Assembly (NCBI RefSeq): GCF_018863395.1
Contig: NZ_JAHKRR010000002.1
Location: forward strand, 372,001-436,000
Direction: 5' to 3'
Length of the DNA: 64,000 bases
Source of the DNA: Sinomicrobium weinanense
GTDB taxonomy: Bacteria > Bacteroidota > Bacteroidia > Flavobacteriales > Flavobacteriaceae
This document shows positions 1-10,400 of this stretch, one piece after another (position 1 is the first letter of the stretch; the number at the start of each line of letters is the position of its first letter). The notes below the pieces were generated by a model that made no database searches, was not told the origin of the DNA, and worked only from the letters and a program-made list of their open reading frames with translations. The position numbers were made by a program, and so were the translations under genes.

Positions 1-456
1 AGAGGATGGACCGGAGGCACGGCCTATCACGATGATGACGAAAAAGGAGAATGCTTCAGGAAATACGACCATCCCATGACCTCCTATCGCGACCATTCCC
101 TTTTCCTCACCTCCCGGAGCAGGTACGCTTCGTTGTTTGACCTTCGCGAAGACGATTACGAAGGATGGGCCAAAGGACTGCGAAAAGCAGGTTATGCCAC
201 GGACAGGAGATACCCACAAAAACTCATAGCCCTTATTGAAAGATATCACTTATACGAATACGACGAACAGGTTCTGAGTGCTTCGGGCAGAAAAAAACGA
301 CATCAGAATAAGCGGGAGAAAACACACATCGTCCGCCGCGGAGATACATTGTATTCCATTTCCAAAAGGTACAACACCACCGTGGAATCCCTGAAAAGGA
401 CTAACAGGTTGCGCAGCAATACCATTGCCGTAGGCCAGGAATTAAAAATCAGATAA
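1..456 (+). CDS. Glucosaminidase-LysM protein, 3' part
   Basis: The reading frame is open from base 1 (codons R-G-W-T-G-G), so the start lies left of the window; the ATG at 76 is internal. About 151 codons are visible. The first ~85 residues look like the end of a flagellar-type glucosaminidase (GH73) domain, with the CFRKYDHPMTSYRDHS segment and the GYATDRRYP segment typical of these cell-wall hydrolases. The last ~45 residues form one LysM repeat (HIVRRGDTLYSISKRYN...) that binds peptidoglycan glycan. Predicted role: cleavage of GlcNAc-MurNAc linkages in the cell envelope during growth or division. The catalytic Glu would be upstream and cannot be checked. Confidence 0.85.
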   Translation, partial: RGWTGGTAYHDDDEKGECFRKYDHPMTSYRDHSLFLTSRSRYASLFDLREDDYEGWAKGLRKAGYATDRRYPQKLIALIERYHLYEYDEQVLSASGRKKRHQNKREKTHIVRRGDTLYSISKRYNTTVESLKRTNRLRSNTIAVGQELKIR

Positions 457-471
457 ATCAATTCCCCGATA

Positions 472-527
472 GAGACGCACGGCCGTGCGTCTCAACGAGA
501 AATCAGGAGGCCGTGCGCCTCAACGAG
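472..527. repeat. 22-bp perfect palindrome plus partial second copy
   Basis: Positions 472-493 read the same on both strands (GAGACGCACGG and its complement). A diverged half copy follows at 509-527, sharing GGCCGTGCG-CTCAACGAG with 481-499. It sits between the glucosaminidase stop and hemL, where it could act as a terminator, although no T-tract follows. I recall similar palindromes as interspersed repeats in Bacteroidota genomes; this was not checked. Confidence 0.7.
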
Positions 528-562
528 GAAAATAGAATCAAAAACATTTTTACATACGAATT

Positions 563-1849
563 ATGATATACCAAAGAAGCAGCGCATTATTTGCAGAAGC
601 GGAAAAATATATCCCCGGAGGGGTCAATTCACCGGTAAGGGCATTCAAGTCCGTAGGCGGCACACCGGTATTTATAGAAAAAGCCAAAGGTGCCTATTTG
701 TATGACGAGGACGGCAACCGCCTGATCGATTATATCGCCTCCTGGGGCCCCATGATCCTGGGGCACGCCCATGACCCCGTAATTAATGCCGTTACGGAAA
801 AAGCCAAAAAAGGGACTTCATTCGGTATGCCTACCGAAACAGAGACCGAGATAGCCAAACTGGCTGTTTCCATGGTTCCGAATATCGACAAGATACGGTT
901 TGTAAACAGTGGTACCGAAGCCTGTATGAGTGCAGTACGGCTGGCCAGGGGATATACGGGGCGCGACAAGGTTATCAAGTTCGCCGGATGCTATCACGGC
1001 CATTCCGATGCTTTCCTGATACAGGCCGGGAGCGGCGCCATGACCTTTGGCACTCCCAACAGTCCCGGTGTTCCCCGGGGAACGGCCAAAGACACCCTCC
1101 TGGCAACATACAATGACCCGGAATCGGTAAAAACGCTGTTTGAAGCCAATAAAGACGACATTGCAGCCATTATCATAGAACCCATAGCCGGGAACATGGG
1201 GTGTATCCTGCCCGAAAAAGGATTCCTGGAAGGCTTGCGCTCCCTTTGTGACGAGTATGGTGCCCTCCTCATTTTCGACGAAGTGATGACAGGATTCCGC
1301 CTGGCCAAAGGCGGAGCACAGGAAGTCCTCGGTATCAGGGCAGACATTGTTACTTTCGGCAAGGTTATCGGCGGAGGTATGCCTGTGGGTGCTTTTGCCT
1401 CACGCAATGAGATCATGGACCACCTCGCCCCCCTCGGCCCGGTATACCAGGCCGGCACGCTGAGCGGTAACCCCCTGGCCATGAGCGCCGGGCTGGCCAT
1501 GCTCACCGAACTCGATCAAAAACCGGAAACGTTTAAAAGCCTGGAAGAAAAAACACAATACCTGCACAAAGGCATAGCCAGAATATTGAACAAACACGGG
1601 GTCCCCCATCAGATCAACAGGATGGGCTCTATGATCTCTGTGCATTTTACCGAGGTGGAAGTCAGGGATTTCGACAGTTCGGCTACCGGGAATAACGACA
1701 CTTTTAAAAAGTTCTTTCACGGCATGCTGAACGAAGGTATACACCTGCCACCAAGTGCGTTCGAAAGCTGGTTCCTCAACGATGCGCTCAGCTATGAGGA
1801 CCTGGACTATACCATAAACGCCGTAGATAAGATAGCCCCTTCCCTGTAA
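563..1849 (+). CDS. hemL: Glutamate-1-semialdehyde 2,1-aminomutase
   Basis: Class III PLP aminotransferase fold, 428 aa, normal family length. It converts glutamate-1-semialdehyde to 5-aminolevulinate, the last step of the C5 route to tetrapyrroles, in the cytosol. Visible marks: N-terminal [32 protein letters not shown] (phosphate binding), [10 protein letters not shown] (Asp contacting the pyridine N) and [15 protein letters not shown] with the Schiff-base Lys at K267. The start is the only good ATG after the repeat. The stop lies 4 nt from that of the convergent DUF1772 gene, with no terminator hairpin between them. Confidence 0.97.
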   Translation: MIYQRSSALFAEAEKYIPGGVNSPVRAFKSVGGTPVFIEKAKGAYLYDEDGNRLIDYIASWGPMILGHAHDPVINAVTEKAKKGTSFGMPTETETEIAKLAVSMVPNIDKIRFVNSGTEACMSAVRLARGYTGRDKVIKFAGCYHGHSDAFLIQAGSGAMTFGTPNSPGVPRGTAKDTLLATYNDPESVKTLFEANKDDIAAIIIEPIAGNMGCILPEKGFLEGLRSLCDEYGALLIFDEVMTGFRLAKGGAQEVLGIRADIVTFGKVIGGGMPVGAFASRNEIMDHLAPLGPVYQAGTLSGNPLAMSAGLAMLTELDQKPETFKSLEEKTQYLHKGIARILNKHGVPHQINRMGSMISVHFTEVEVRDFDSSATGNNDTFKKFFHGMLNEGIHLPPSAFESWFLNDALSYEDLDYTINAVDKIAPSL

Positions 1850-1853
1850 ATCA

Positions 1854-2339
1854 TCAGGATAAAACCGCTGCGATAAGGACCAGTACCACGGTAAGTACCG
1901 AAACCACGGCGCGAACATGGTTCCAGCGCAGCCAGGGCTTTTCAAAAGCTATTCTGGCCCCGGAAACCTCTTCTTCGGAAGCCGTTTCCGGAGCCAGTTC
2001 AGCCAGTTTGTTATTCATCGGGACATTTTTGACTACCGTAACACCAAATACGCCTGCAAAATAGAGTACGGTAGCCGATAAAAGGAAAATAAACGGAAGG
2101 CCTCCCCCGTCACTATGCATAAAGGTAGCCAGCAGTAATAACAGTGGTGTACCGAAAAACCCCAGAAAGAACATGGGATTCAGAATTTTAGAGTTTATAG
2201 CCTGCATGGCAGAGACAAACGCCTTGTCGCCAAGCTGCTCCAGCGCCCGGTTGACCGCAATGCTAAAAGCGTAAAAAAGACCGGCCATCAAGGCTGCCGC
2301 AGTCCCCGCTGCGATAGTGACAATGTCGGAGAATATCAT
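1854..2339 (-). CDS. DUF1772 (anthrone oxygenase-like) membrane protein
   Basis: 161 aa with four hydrophobic segments (about residues 5-27, 52-72, 82-103 and 143-160), typical of the DUF1772 family of small inner-membrane proteins. The family is named after fungal anthrone oxygenases; the bacterial function is unknown. It starts 2 nt after the stop of the DUF1579 gene, so the two are surely co-transcribed leftward. The conserved pattern of FYAFS in helix 1 and NxxxLNPMFFxGF in helix 2 is present. No catalytic claim is justified. Confidence 0.75.
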   Translation of the reverse strand: MIFSDIVTIAAGTAAALMAGLFYAFSIAVNRALEQLGDKAFVSAMQAINSKILNPMFFLGFFGTPLLLLLATFMHSDGGGLPFIFLLSATVLYFAGVFGVTVVKNVPMNNKLAELAPETASEEEVSGARIAFEKPWLRWNHVRAVVSVLTVVLVLIAAVLS

Positions 2340-2341
2340 GC

Positions 2342-2953
2342 TTATTTCCTGCTGTATTTTATTTCCATTGTTTTCATCTCCTGCCCCTGATGTTCTATAT
2401 ACATTTCCATCATACGGGTATTCTCATCGATACGGGTAAGCACTTCGCGGACTTTCATGTCTTCCCCCGTCATCGGGTCTACCATAGTGCCTTTCATTTC
2501 CATAGTATTGCTGTCTCCTTCGGGTGCAGGTCCGCGTGCTATCATCATCCCCGTCCCCATATCGTCTATCCAGGTACTGATAAATTCCTTTTTGGCGTTG
2601 TCATATCCCGTATAACCGAGCCCTTTAAAAGGTTGCCCCATAATCTCGCTGGTAAAGGATGTTTTCAGGTAACGCCCTCCCATCACCATTTTGCAGACCT
2701 CCGTACCCTTGGCTTTTTCCGGTGGCGCCGAAGGGTCCGCCCAGTGTGTTATTTCCGCATTCCATTCTCCCTCGTCCATAGCGAGCATTTTGTGCATCTC
2801 GCCGGGGGCCTTATAAGCATTCCAGGCCTCCATCATAGCAGCCTGCTGATCTTCGGAAACAGGAGTAGCTTCCTTTTCCTGGGCTACAATAACGGTCTGC
2901 ATTCCCCAAACCATTAAAACAGCCAAAACGGGTGTTAAAATTTTTGTTTTCAT
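2342..2953 (-). CDS. Secreted DUF1579 protein
   Basis: 203 aa with a signal peptide (MKTKILTPVLAVLMVWGMQT..VAQ, cleavage probably after the Ala near residue 24). The mature part matches the DUF1579 pattern: GEWNAEITHWADP, GGRYLKTSFTSEIMGQPFKGLGYTGYDN, STWIDDMGTGMM. It is rich in Met (ETKTMEIK-type tail). Function unknown; the predicted fold is a lipocalin-like beta barrel (recall, not tested), in the periplasm or outside the cell. First gene of a two-gene operon with the DUF1772 membrane protein. Confidence 0.75.
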   Translation of the reverse strand: MKTKILTPVLAVLMVWGMQTVIVAQEKEATPVSEDQQAAMMEAWNAYKAPGEMHKMLAMDEGEWNAEITHWADPSAPPEKAKGTEVCKMVMGGRYLKTSFTSEIMGQPFKGLGYTGYDNAKKEFISTWIDDMGTGMMIARGPAPEGDSNTMEMKGTMVDPMTGEDMKVREVLTRIDENTRMMEMYIEHQGQEMKTMEIKYSRK

Positions 2954-3243
2954 TTTTAAAGTTGTGATTAGTGTGCAGTTAATTTACGATTTTTACAAGC
3001 AACTGACAATCAAACAGGTGACTTTTTTTAAAAGCTGATGAATCATCAAAGACTTATACAAGGACTTGGTTTGAAAGTCAGGAGTTTTGGGGTCTGAAAA
3101 CACAAAACAACAACAGGCAAACCTGCAACCGGCAACCGGTTATAATTCCGTTTACCCTACCAATAAACATTCTTACTTCCCATTATTCATAAAAAAGCAA
3201 TATCTTGACAAAAATTTCCCGCTAAATCCGAAAAAGAACCACT

Positions 3244-5499
3244 TTGAGAAAATTACCCAACTTAAAAGAATTTGTAAAAAGACCGGATCGTGAAGAGGTC
3301 CACAACCCCATATTCTCGCAGCTGGACAAAGATATTCCCGCGGGTGTTGTACTGTTCCTCGTAGCGCTTCCCCTGTGCCTGGGCATAGCACTGGCCAGCG
3401 GAGCACCTCTTATTTCCGGGCTGATATCCGGAGTTATAGGCGGGCTGCTCATCGGTGTGGTCAGTAAATCGGGGACCAGTGTCAGCGGGCCTGCCGCCAG
3501 CGTGTCTGCCGTAGTGTTCCTGGCTATCCAGGACCTGGGTGGCTTTGATATTTTCCTGACTGCCCTGGTTATTGCAGGATTGTTTCAATTGCTTTTCGGA
3601 ATACTAAGAGCAGGACTTATTGCCGACTATATCCCCACCAGTATCATTAAAGGATTACTCGCGGCCATCGGTATTATACTTATCCTGTCACAGCTCAAAT
3701 ACGCCGTAGGGATGGAGCTGGACCACAGTCGTTTTTCCAGTTTTTCGGAAGATTACCTGGAAAACACCTGGAAAATGGTCACCTTGTTTTTCCAATCCTT
3801 TACCCCGGGTTCCATCATTCTCACCCTGCTTTCCCTTTTTACCCTGTTGTTCTGGGATAAGACCCCGTTGAAAAATTTTAAACTGTTTCCGCCGGCACTG
3901 GTCGTCGTTATTATGGGGGTTTTGTTGAATTTTCTTTTTAAATATTTCATTCCCGGCCTGTATCTGGACAGCCACCACCTGGTCAATATCCCCAAAGTAG
4001 AAAGCCTGTCCTCATTGATCACCACCCCGGATTTTGGGGTTATAGGCCATATGGAAATATGGACCACTGCCATCACGATCGCAGTTATCGCATCGTTATC
4101 GACCCTGCTCAACATAGAAGCCACCGATAATATAGACCCTCATAAACGCAAAACTCCTCCCAACAGGGAACTGATAGCCCAGGGAATCGGCAATACCTTA
4201 TCTGGTTTGATAGGCGGTATTGCCATTACTTCTGTCGTAGTACGCAGCAGCGTAAATATCGAATCCGGCGGCCAGACCAAACTCGTAACCATACTCCACG
4301 GTATCCTGCTGCTTTTGAGCGTGCTTTTTATAAGTTCGGTAATAAACCTCATTCCCCTGGCCTCACTCTCGGCCATACTGCTCGTTGTGGGGTACAAACT
4401 GGCATCTGTTTCCCTGTTCCGGAAAATGTATGCCAAGGGATGGAGCCAGTTTATCCCTTTTGTCATTACTATTATTGCCATTCTGCTTACCGATGTACTT
4501 ATAGGGGTACTTATAGGCTCGGCACTAAGTGTATTTTTCCTTCTTCGAAACAACTATTACAACCCTTTCTTTATAGAAAACACAAAATTAATACAGGGAG
4601 AAGCTATCAAACTGGAACTTTCCAATGAGGTTTCCTTCCTGAACAGGGCTTCCATAAAAAATACGCTCTGGAACGTTCCGGATCACAGCAAGGTTATCAT
4701 AGATGCCACCTTTTCCCATTATATAGACCTGGATGTGGTGGAGATCCTCCGGGACTTTGAAAATACTTTTGCCAAAGAACACGATATTGATGTAAATATC
4801 ATAGGCCTTAAGGAAAGTTATAATATCGGGGAAGAGATCGATTTTGTGGAGAACAGTATTCAGAAAGAAATTCAAAAATCATCCCCGCAGGAGATCCTGG
4901 ATTACCTGAAGGAAGGCAATAAAAACTACGCAAAGGGCAACCTGGTCTCCCGGCGGCTGAGAAACAAGGAACTTACGGATTTTCTGAGTTCTTCACCCCT
5001 GGCAGTAGTAGTGAACTGTATAGACCTCAGGGAACCTCTCAACATGCTCCTCAATACCGGTATCGGTGAGCTCATTCCTATACGGGCTGCCGGAAATGCC
5101 GTGAGCAGGCACATTATACAAAGCATAGAAATAGCCTGCCGTAACCAGGGCGCGAGGCTCATTCTTCTTATGGGAAATTCAGGCAATTCTTTTGTCTCCG
5201 AAGCCATAGAAGCTCATACCACTAAAAATCCATCGCATTTAACTCCCCTGATCAAAGATGCCCTTGCTTCCGAAACATTTAAAAACTACCAGGAAAACAA
5301 TAGCCCGGAGAACATCACCGACGCCATCACCAGGTTTAACCTGGAATTTTCCAAGGAAAAGATAATACGACAAAACACTTTTATACGGGAACAGGTCATC
5401 ACCGGCAATATAGGCCTCGCCTCGGCATTTTATAACCGAAAGACCGCCTCGGTAGAGTTTTCCGAATTGTTTTCTGCGGAAACCATAATGAAAAAATGA
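3244..5499 (+). CDS. SulP transporter-STAS-carbonic anhydrase-like fusion
   Basis: 751 aa in three parts. Residues ~20-435 are a SulP/SLC26 anion permease with many membrane helices (DIPAGVVLFLVALPLCLGIA; SGPAASVSAVVFL). Residues ~459-540 look like a cytosolic STAS domain (KVIIDATFSHYIDLDVVEIL). Residues ~548-700 resemble a beta-carbonic anhydrase, but only one of three zinc ligands remains: C592 with the Asp594/Arg596 dyad (CIDLR) is kept, while the usual GHxxCG reads GNSGNS (N645, N648). The C-terminal domain is therefore probably not an active anhydrase. Such fusions are commonly annotated as bicarbonate transporters. The start is TTG at 3244; an in-frame stop at 3223 excludes an upstream start and there is no early ATG. 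Confidence 0.9.
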   Translation: MRKLPNLKEFVKRPDREEVHNPIFSQLDKDIPAGVVLFLVALPLCLGIALASGAPLISGLISGVIGGLLIGVVSKSGTSVSGPAASVSAVVFLAIQDLGGFDIFLTALVIAGLFQLLFGILRAGLIADYIPTSIIKGLLAAIGIILILSQLKYAVGMELDHSRFSSFSEDYLENTWKMVTLFFQSFTPGSIILTLLSLFTLLFWDKTPLKNFKLFPPALVVVIMGVLLNFLFKYFIPGLYLDSHHLVNIPKVESLSSLITTPDFGVIGHMEIWTTAITIAVIASLSTLLNIEATDNIDPHKRKTPPNRELIAQGIGNTLSGLIGGIAITSVVVRSSVNIESGGQTKLVTILHGILLLLSVLFISSVINLIPLASLSAILLVVGYKLASVSLFRKMYAKGWSQFIPFVITIIAILLTDVLIGVLIGSALSVFFLLRNNYYNPFFIENTKLIQGEAIKLELSNEVSFLNRASIKNTLWNVPDHSKVIIDATFSHYIDLDVVEILRDFENTFAKEHDIDVNIIGLKESYNIGEEIDFVENSIQKEIQKSSPQEILDYLKEGNKNYAKGNLVSRRLRNKELTDFLSSSPLAVVVNCIDLREPLNMLLNTGIGELIPIRAAGNAVSRHIIQSIEIACRNQGARLILLMGNSGNSFVSEAIEAHTTKNPSHLTPLIKDALASETFKNYQENNSPENITDAITRFNLEFSKEKIIRQNTFIREQVITGNIGLASAFYNRKTASVEFSELFSAETIMKK

Positions 5500-5524
5500 C
5501 ATATACCCTTAAATACAAAAACTT

Positions 5525-5755
5525 ATGACCAATAACGATATCTTAAAAAAATTACGGGTAGCATTAAAACTGACCAATGATGACATTGTAGAGATCATGA
5601 AACTGGTAAATTTTAACGTGTCCAGATCTGAGCTCGGGGCCCTGTTCCGAAAGGAAGATCACCCGAAATACATGGAATGCGGGGACCAGTTCCTGCGAAA
5701 TTTTCTGAACGGACTGATCATACATATGCGCGGACCGGCCGAAGAAAAAAAATAG
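5525..5755 (+). CDS. DUF1456 (YehS-like) single-repeat protein
   Basis: 76 aa. It matches one unit of the DUF1456/YehS family: N-DILKKLRVALKLTNDDIVEIMKL, then SRSELGALFRKEDHPKYMECGDQFLRNFLNGLI. E. coli YehS carries two such units (about 156 aa), so this is a half-length, one-repeat form. No frameshift or second repeat is seen before the next gene. Function unknown; a helical regulatory or binding domain is likely. It lies 25 nt after the SulP fusion and may be co-transcribed with it. Confidence 0.8.
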   Translation: MTNNDILKKLRVALKLTNDDIVEIMKLVNFNVSRSELGALFRKEDHPKYMECGDQFLRNFLNGLIIHMRGPAEEKK

Positions 5756-5804
5756 AGTAAAAGACGTAGGACTTAAAGACTTAGGACATAAATCAAAAGA
5801 GATA

Positions 5805-6779
5805 ATGTACAAACCTATTCACTGGGGCATTATAGGGTGTGGCAATGTCACCGAGAAAAAAAGTGGCCCTGCTTATCAAAAAACCGGGGGATTTGAGCTC
5901 GCTGCCGTAATGCGCCGCAATGCCGGTAAGGTCCGGGATTACGCCGAAAGACATCATGTAAAAAAATATTATACCGATGCAGACGAGCTTATCAACGACA
6001 CAGAAATCGATGCTGTTTACATCGCCACCCCTCCCGATACGCACAAGTATTACGGACTAAAAGTTGCCGAAGCCGGCAAGCCCTGTTGTATAGAAAAACC
6101 CCTCGCCCCCTCCTACCGGGACGGGCTGGCCATTCAGGTTGCGTTTGAAAAAGCAAAAGTTCCGTTGTTTGTTGCCTATTACCGCCGTTCCCTGCCAAGG
6201 TTCCGCCAGGTAAAGACCTGGCTGGACCACAATGAGATCGGTGAAGTAAGGCACCTCAGCTGGCACCTGAGCAAGCCGCCCAATGACCTGGACCTTTCCG
6301 GGGAATACAACTGGCGGACCGATCCCGAAATAGCTGCAGGAGGGTATTTCGACGACCTGGCCAGCCACGGCCTGGACCTGTTTACCTTTCTTCTGGGGAA
6401 CGTCAGGCAGGTACAAGGCATAAGCCTCAACCAGCAGGGCCTCTACGGTGCAAAGGACGCGATTGTTTCATGCTGGCTGCACGAAAACGGGGTTACCGGA
6501 ACCGGAAGCTGGAACTTCGGATGCCATACCCGGGAAGACCGTGTGGAAATTTTCGGAAGCAAAGGGAAACTTACTTTTTCCGTTTTTGACGAAACACCCC
6601 TGTTCCTGGACAACGGGCAGGCAAAACAGGAGCTCTTTATCGATAACCCGGAAAACATACAGTTATATCATGTTAAGAACATCAAAGAACACCTGGCCGG
6701 TAATAGCATACATCCTTCTACAGGAATAACGGCGGTACACACGGCATGGATCATGGACAGTATCCTCGGGAATATCTGA
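5805..6779 (+). CDS. Gfo/Idh/MocA-family NAD(P)-dependent oxidoreductase
   Basis: 324 aa. The N-terminal Rossmann fold has GIIGCGNVTEKKSGPAYQ (dinucleotide loop), AVYIATPPDTHKYYGLKVAEAGKPCCIEKPLAPSY (the EKP motif with the conserved Lys) and a C-terminal alpha/beta domain (GGYFDDLASHGLDLFTFLLG, with His as a likely catalytic residue). These enzymes oxidise or reduce sugars, inositols or amino sugars; the substrate cannot be read from sequence. It is monocistronic by context: an AT-rich leader follows and then the riboswitch promoter. Confidence 0.88.
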   Translation: MYKPIHWGIIGCGNVTEKKSGPAYQKTGGFELAAVMRRNAGKVRDYAERHHVKKYYTDADELINDTEIDAVYIATPPDTHKYYGLKVAEAGKPCCIEKPLAPSYRDGLAIQVAFEKAKVPLFVAYYRRSLPRFRQVKTWLDHNEIGEVRHLSWHLSKPPNDLDLSGEYNWRTDPEIAAGGYFDDLASHGLDLFTFLLGNVRQVQGISLNQQGLYGAKDAIVSCWLHENGVTGTGSWNFGCHTREDRVEIFGSKGKLTFSVFDETPLFLDNGQAKQELFIDNPENIQLYHVKNIKEHLAGNSIHPSTGITAVHTAWIMDSILGNI

Positions 6780-6821
6780 TCAATAACGGTATCCGGCATT
6801 CGTAAAAATTGATATAAAATA

Positions 6822-6852
6822 TTGTCAGTTTCATTATAATTCCATTACTTTG
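6822..6852 (+). promoter_or_regulatory. Bacteroidota-type promoter of the SAM riboswitch leader
   Basis: A -33 element TTG (6822-6824) and a -7 element TTACTTTG (6845-6852; 7 of 8 to TAnnTTTG) are separated by 20 nt, the usual spacing for the flavobacterial primary sigma factor. It lies about 85 nt upstream of the riboswitch aptamer, so the leader would begin near 6860. Confidence 0.6.
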
Positions 6853-6935
6853 CCCCTCATTATGATTTTAATGTCTCTTCTGTATAGAGACTTTCCCGAA
6901 TATATTCGGGGCAACAGGTTCAGAAAAATATAAAT

Positions 6936-7034
6936 GTTATCAAGAAAGGCCGAGGGAATAGACCCTGTGAAGCCTTAGCAACCCTCCCCTGTGGAGAAGG
7001 TGCTACATTCTACCCCGGAAAGGGGAAAGATAAC
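6936..7034 (+). promoter_or_regulatory. SAM-I (S-box) riboswitch aptamer
   Basis: P1 is closed by GTTATC (6936-6941) with GATAAC (7029-7034). Inside are the conserved S-box blocks: CAAGAAAGGCCGAGGGA, GAAGCCTTAGCAACC (kink-turn and SAM-contacting region) and AAGGTGCTACATTCTACC, with a closing GGGG...CCCC arm before P1. It senses S-adenosylmethionine and should turn off the downstream MetX-aspartokinase-homoserine dehydrogenase gene when SAM is plentiful. No clear intrinsic terminator follows at once. A segment at 7082-7095 is complementary to the 5' strand of P1 and may be part of the expression platform. Confidence 0.93.
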
Positions 7035-7207
7035 GCCGTGCTTTTCCCGCATGGTCGCAAGGTAATTACTTTCCGTAATACGCTTTTCTTGTAACATTTA
7101 TCGAATTTAATAAGAATACTATTGGAGCGCCTGTTTTAAAGCTGGCCATTGACAGTTTACAATTGGTAAAGACCTGAATTGTAAATTGTCAGCTAAACAA
7201 ATAAAAA

Positions 7208-7383
7208 GAGACTGTCTAAAAAGTAATCTTTACGTCACCCTGAACTTTTACCCTGAGCACAGTCGAAGGGTTGTTTCAGGGTCTCATAACGATTGTCCGA
7301 TCAGTGTCATGGGATGCTGGAACAATGCCTGTCCCGAGACATCGGGATTCAGCATGACGGGTATATCCTTTTTAGACGGACTC
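7208..7383. repeat. MITE-like intergenic element with 16-bp terminal inverted repeats
   Basis: The ends GAGACTGTCTAAAAAG (7208-7223) and CTTTTTAGACGGACTC (7368-7383) match as inverted repeats at 14 of 16 positions. The interior has nested palindromic pieces: CCCTGAGCACAGTCGAAGGG (7251-7270, a repeat family seen three more times in this window), GTCATGGGATGCTGGAACAATGC and GACATCGGGATTCAGCATGAC. There is no transposase gene. It lies inside the leader between the riboswitch and the metX start. A short open frame over this stretch (7186-7395) is not a gene. Confidence 0.6.
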
Positions 7384-7406
7384 ATGAATAACTAAAGACC
7401 GTTACA

Positions 7407-10400
7407 TTGAAAAGCAACTTAAATCAGCTTGAGATCACAGATTTTGTCACCGACCTCGGTGTAAAGATCTCCCGTATTCCGCTTTCATACCAGGTTTTCG
7501 GAAAACCCCTGGGAGAAGCGCCGGTAATACAGGTGAATCACGCACTTACGGGAAATTCTGACGTTGCCGGGGAAGCCGGCTGGTGGAAAGACCTTATCGG
7601 TGAAGGTAAAGGCATAGACACCTCCGTATATACCATACTGGCCTTTAACGTGCCCGGCAATGGCTACGACGGGTTTGTCATCGACAACTACAAGGATTTT
7701 GTGGCCCGCGATATGGCCCGGATATTTCTCCTGGGGCTGGAACAGTTGCAGATAGAAAAACTCTTTGCCCTCATCGGAGGCTCCCTCGGGGGCGGGATCG
7801 CCTGGGAAATGGCCGTACTCAACCCGGACATCACGGAACACCTCATCCCCATAGCTTCTGACTGGAAATCGACAGACTGGCTTATTGCCAACTGCCAGGT
7901 CCAGGAGCAGTTTCTCGTCAATTCCAAACAACCTGTGCACGATGCGCGTATGCACGCCATGCTGTGTTATCGCACACCGGCGTCTTTCAAGACACGGTTT
8001 AACAGAACCACCAATGAAGAGCTCCAGGTCTTCAACGTGGAGAGCTGGCTCCTGCACCACGGGAACAAATTACAGGAACGTTTTCAACTCGCGGCCTATA
8101 AGCTGATGAACCAGTTGCTGAAAACCATTGATGTAACCCGGGAACGCAAAGAGCATTTTAACGTACTGGAATCTATCAATGCCAACATCCATATTGTCGG
8201 GGTAGACTCCGACCTGTTCTTTACCGCAGAGGAGAACAGGGAAACCCACAAGCAACTGGCACTGGCCCACGACAGGGTCACCTACGGGGAAATACACTCC
8301 GTACACGGGCACGACGCCTTTTTAATCGAATTTGAACAACTGGAAAAACTCATAGCAGGAATATTTCAAAAAGGAAAAAACAGCAACAGGATGAAAGTAC
8401 TGAAGTTTGGCGGCAAATCGCTGGCTAATGGAGAAGGTATACACCATGCCCTTACCATTATAGAAGATAAGATCAAACAGGGCGAAAACATTACCGTAGT
8501 GGTCTCCGCAAGAGGTAATGCCACCAACGAACTGGAAGAAATACTGGCAAAAGCCGCCCGGAACGAAGACTATTCGGCACAATTCGAAGCCTTCAAGACC
8601 TATCAACAGGCAGATTTCGATTTTGTCGATTTTTCTGAAGAATTCACCAAACTGGAAAAACTCTTTGAAGGCGTAAAACTCCTCGGTGATTTCAGCTCCA
8701 AGGTCAAGGACCAGATACTCTCCAAAGGTGAGGTCATTTCGGCAAAACTGATTACCGAAGTCCTGAGAAACAAGGGGATCAATGCCGTATTTACCGATAC
8801 CAGGAAACTCATCAAGACCGATGAAAAATTCGGGAATGCCCAGCCCCTGGAAAAACTGTCCAAGGATAATGTGCTGGCCCATTTTGAAGAACACAATCAC
8901 GATACAGTAAACATCGTTACCGGGTTTATCGGCTCCAATGTAAAGAACGAAACCACTACCCTGGGCAGGAACGGCAGCAATTATACCGCTTCCCTTATCG
9001 CCAATTTCCTCGATGCGGGAGAACTTCAAAGTTACACCCATGTAGATGGCATATTCACTGCCAATCCCGAACTGGTCCCCGATGCGCAACGTATAGAACA
9101 GCTGTCATATAATGAGGCCAACGAAATGGCCAACTTCGGAGCCACCATCCTGCACGCCAAGACCATTATACCCCTTATTGAAAAGAATATTCCGCTCCGG
9201 ATACTCAATACCTTTAACAACGATAACCAGGGAACCCTGATCACTTCCAGCCCCAACAAAGAAGGTATCAAATCGCTTTCGGTCCTGGAAGATGTAGCCC
9301 TGCTGAACCTCGAAGGGCGCGGGCTGCTCGGAAAAGCCGGAGTAGACGCACGGATATTCAGGGCGCTGGGAGAAAGCGGCATCAGTGTCAGCATTATTTC
9401 CCAGGGATCGTCCGAAAGGGGGATCGGCCTGGTGGTCGATGCCGAAAATGCCGCCAGGGCCATCATAGAACTGGAAAAGGAATTTGAGAAAGATTTTTAT
9501 TCCAAAGACGTCAACAAAATATCGGCCGTAGACGATGTTTCCGTGATCTCTATCGTGGGGCAGGACCTGAGCACTTTCCACAAGCCGTATAATGCGCTGA
9601 TAAGAAACCAGGTTGTTCCCCTGTTGTTCAACAATACCGTGACCGGGAAAAACGTCAGCCTCGTCGTCCGGAAATCCGACCTTCACAAGGCCCTGAACGT
9701 TATTCACGGCGAAATATTCGGTATCTCCAAAAAGGTCAACATTGCCATATTCGGCCACGGATTGGTGGGAGGAACCCTGATCGAACAGATCCTTTCTTCG
9801 GCCGATGCTATCGAAAAGCGAAAAAATATCAGGCTGAATATCTTTGCCGTAGCCAATTCCCGCAAGCTGTTGCTCGATAAGAACGGCATCCGGGAAGACT
9901 GGGCAGCTTCCATAACTTCGAGTAAACAACATTCCGAGGTGAACGCCGTGATCGACTTTGCCAAAAAGCACCACCTGGAAAACCTCGTGGCCATAGACAA
10001 CACGGCCAATGTTGATTTTGTGGAAAACTACATCGAACTCGTAAACAACGGTTTTGACCTTATTTCTTCCAACAAAATAGCCAATACGCTGAGTTATAAT
10101 TTTTATAAAGAACTGAGGGAAACCCTCGAAAAAAATCAAAAGCAGTACCTTTACGAAACCAATGTCGGCGCCGGACTTCCGCTGATCGACACCATTAAGC
10201 TGCTGCACCTTTCGGGAGAAAATATCACAGGGATAAAAGGAGTATTCTCCGGATCGCTGAGCTACCTTTTCAATACGTTTTCCGTGGAAGACAGGCCTTT
10301 CAGTGAGATTTTGCAGGAAGCCGTAGACAACGGTTTTACGGAACCCGACCCCAGGGAAGACCTCTCTGGCAATGATGTGGGAAGAAAACTTCTCATCCTG

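Noticed and set aside
7186-7395. 69-codon open frame between riboswitch and metX
   Set aside because: It lies across the inverted-repeat element, with no family similarity or sensible start context.
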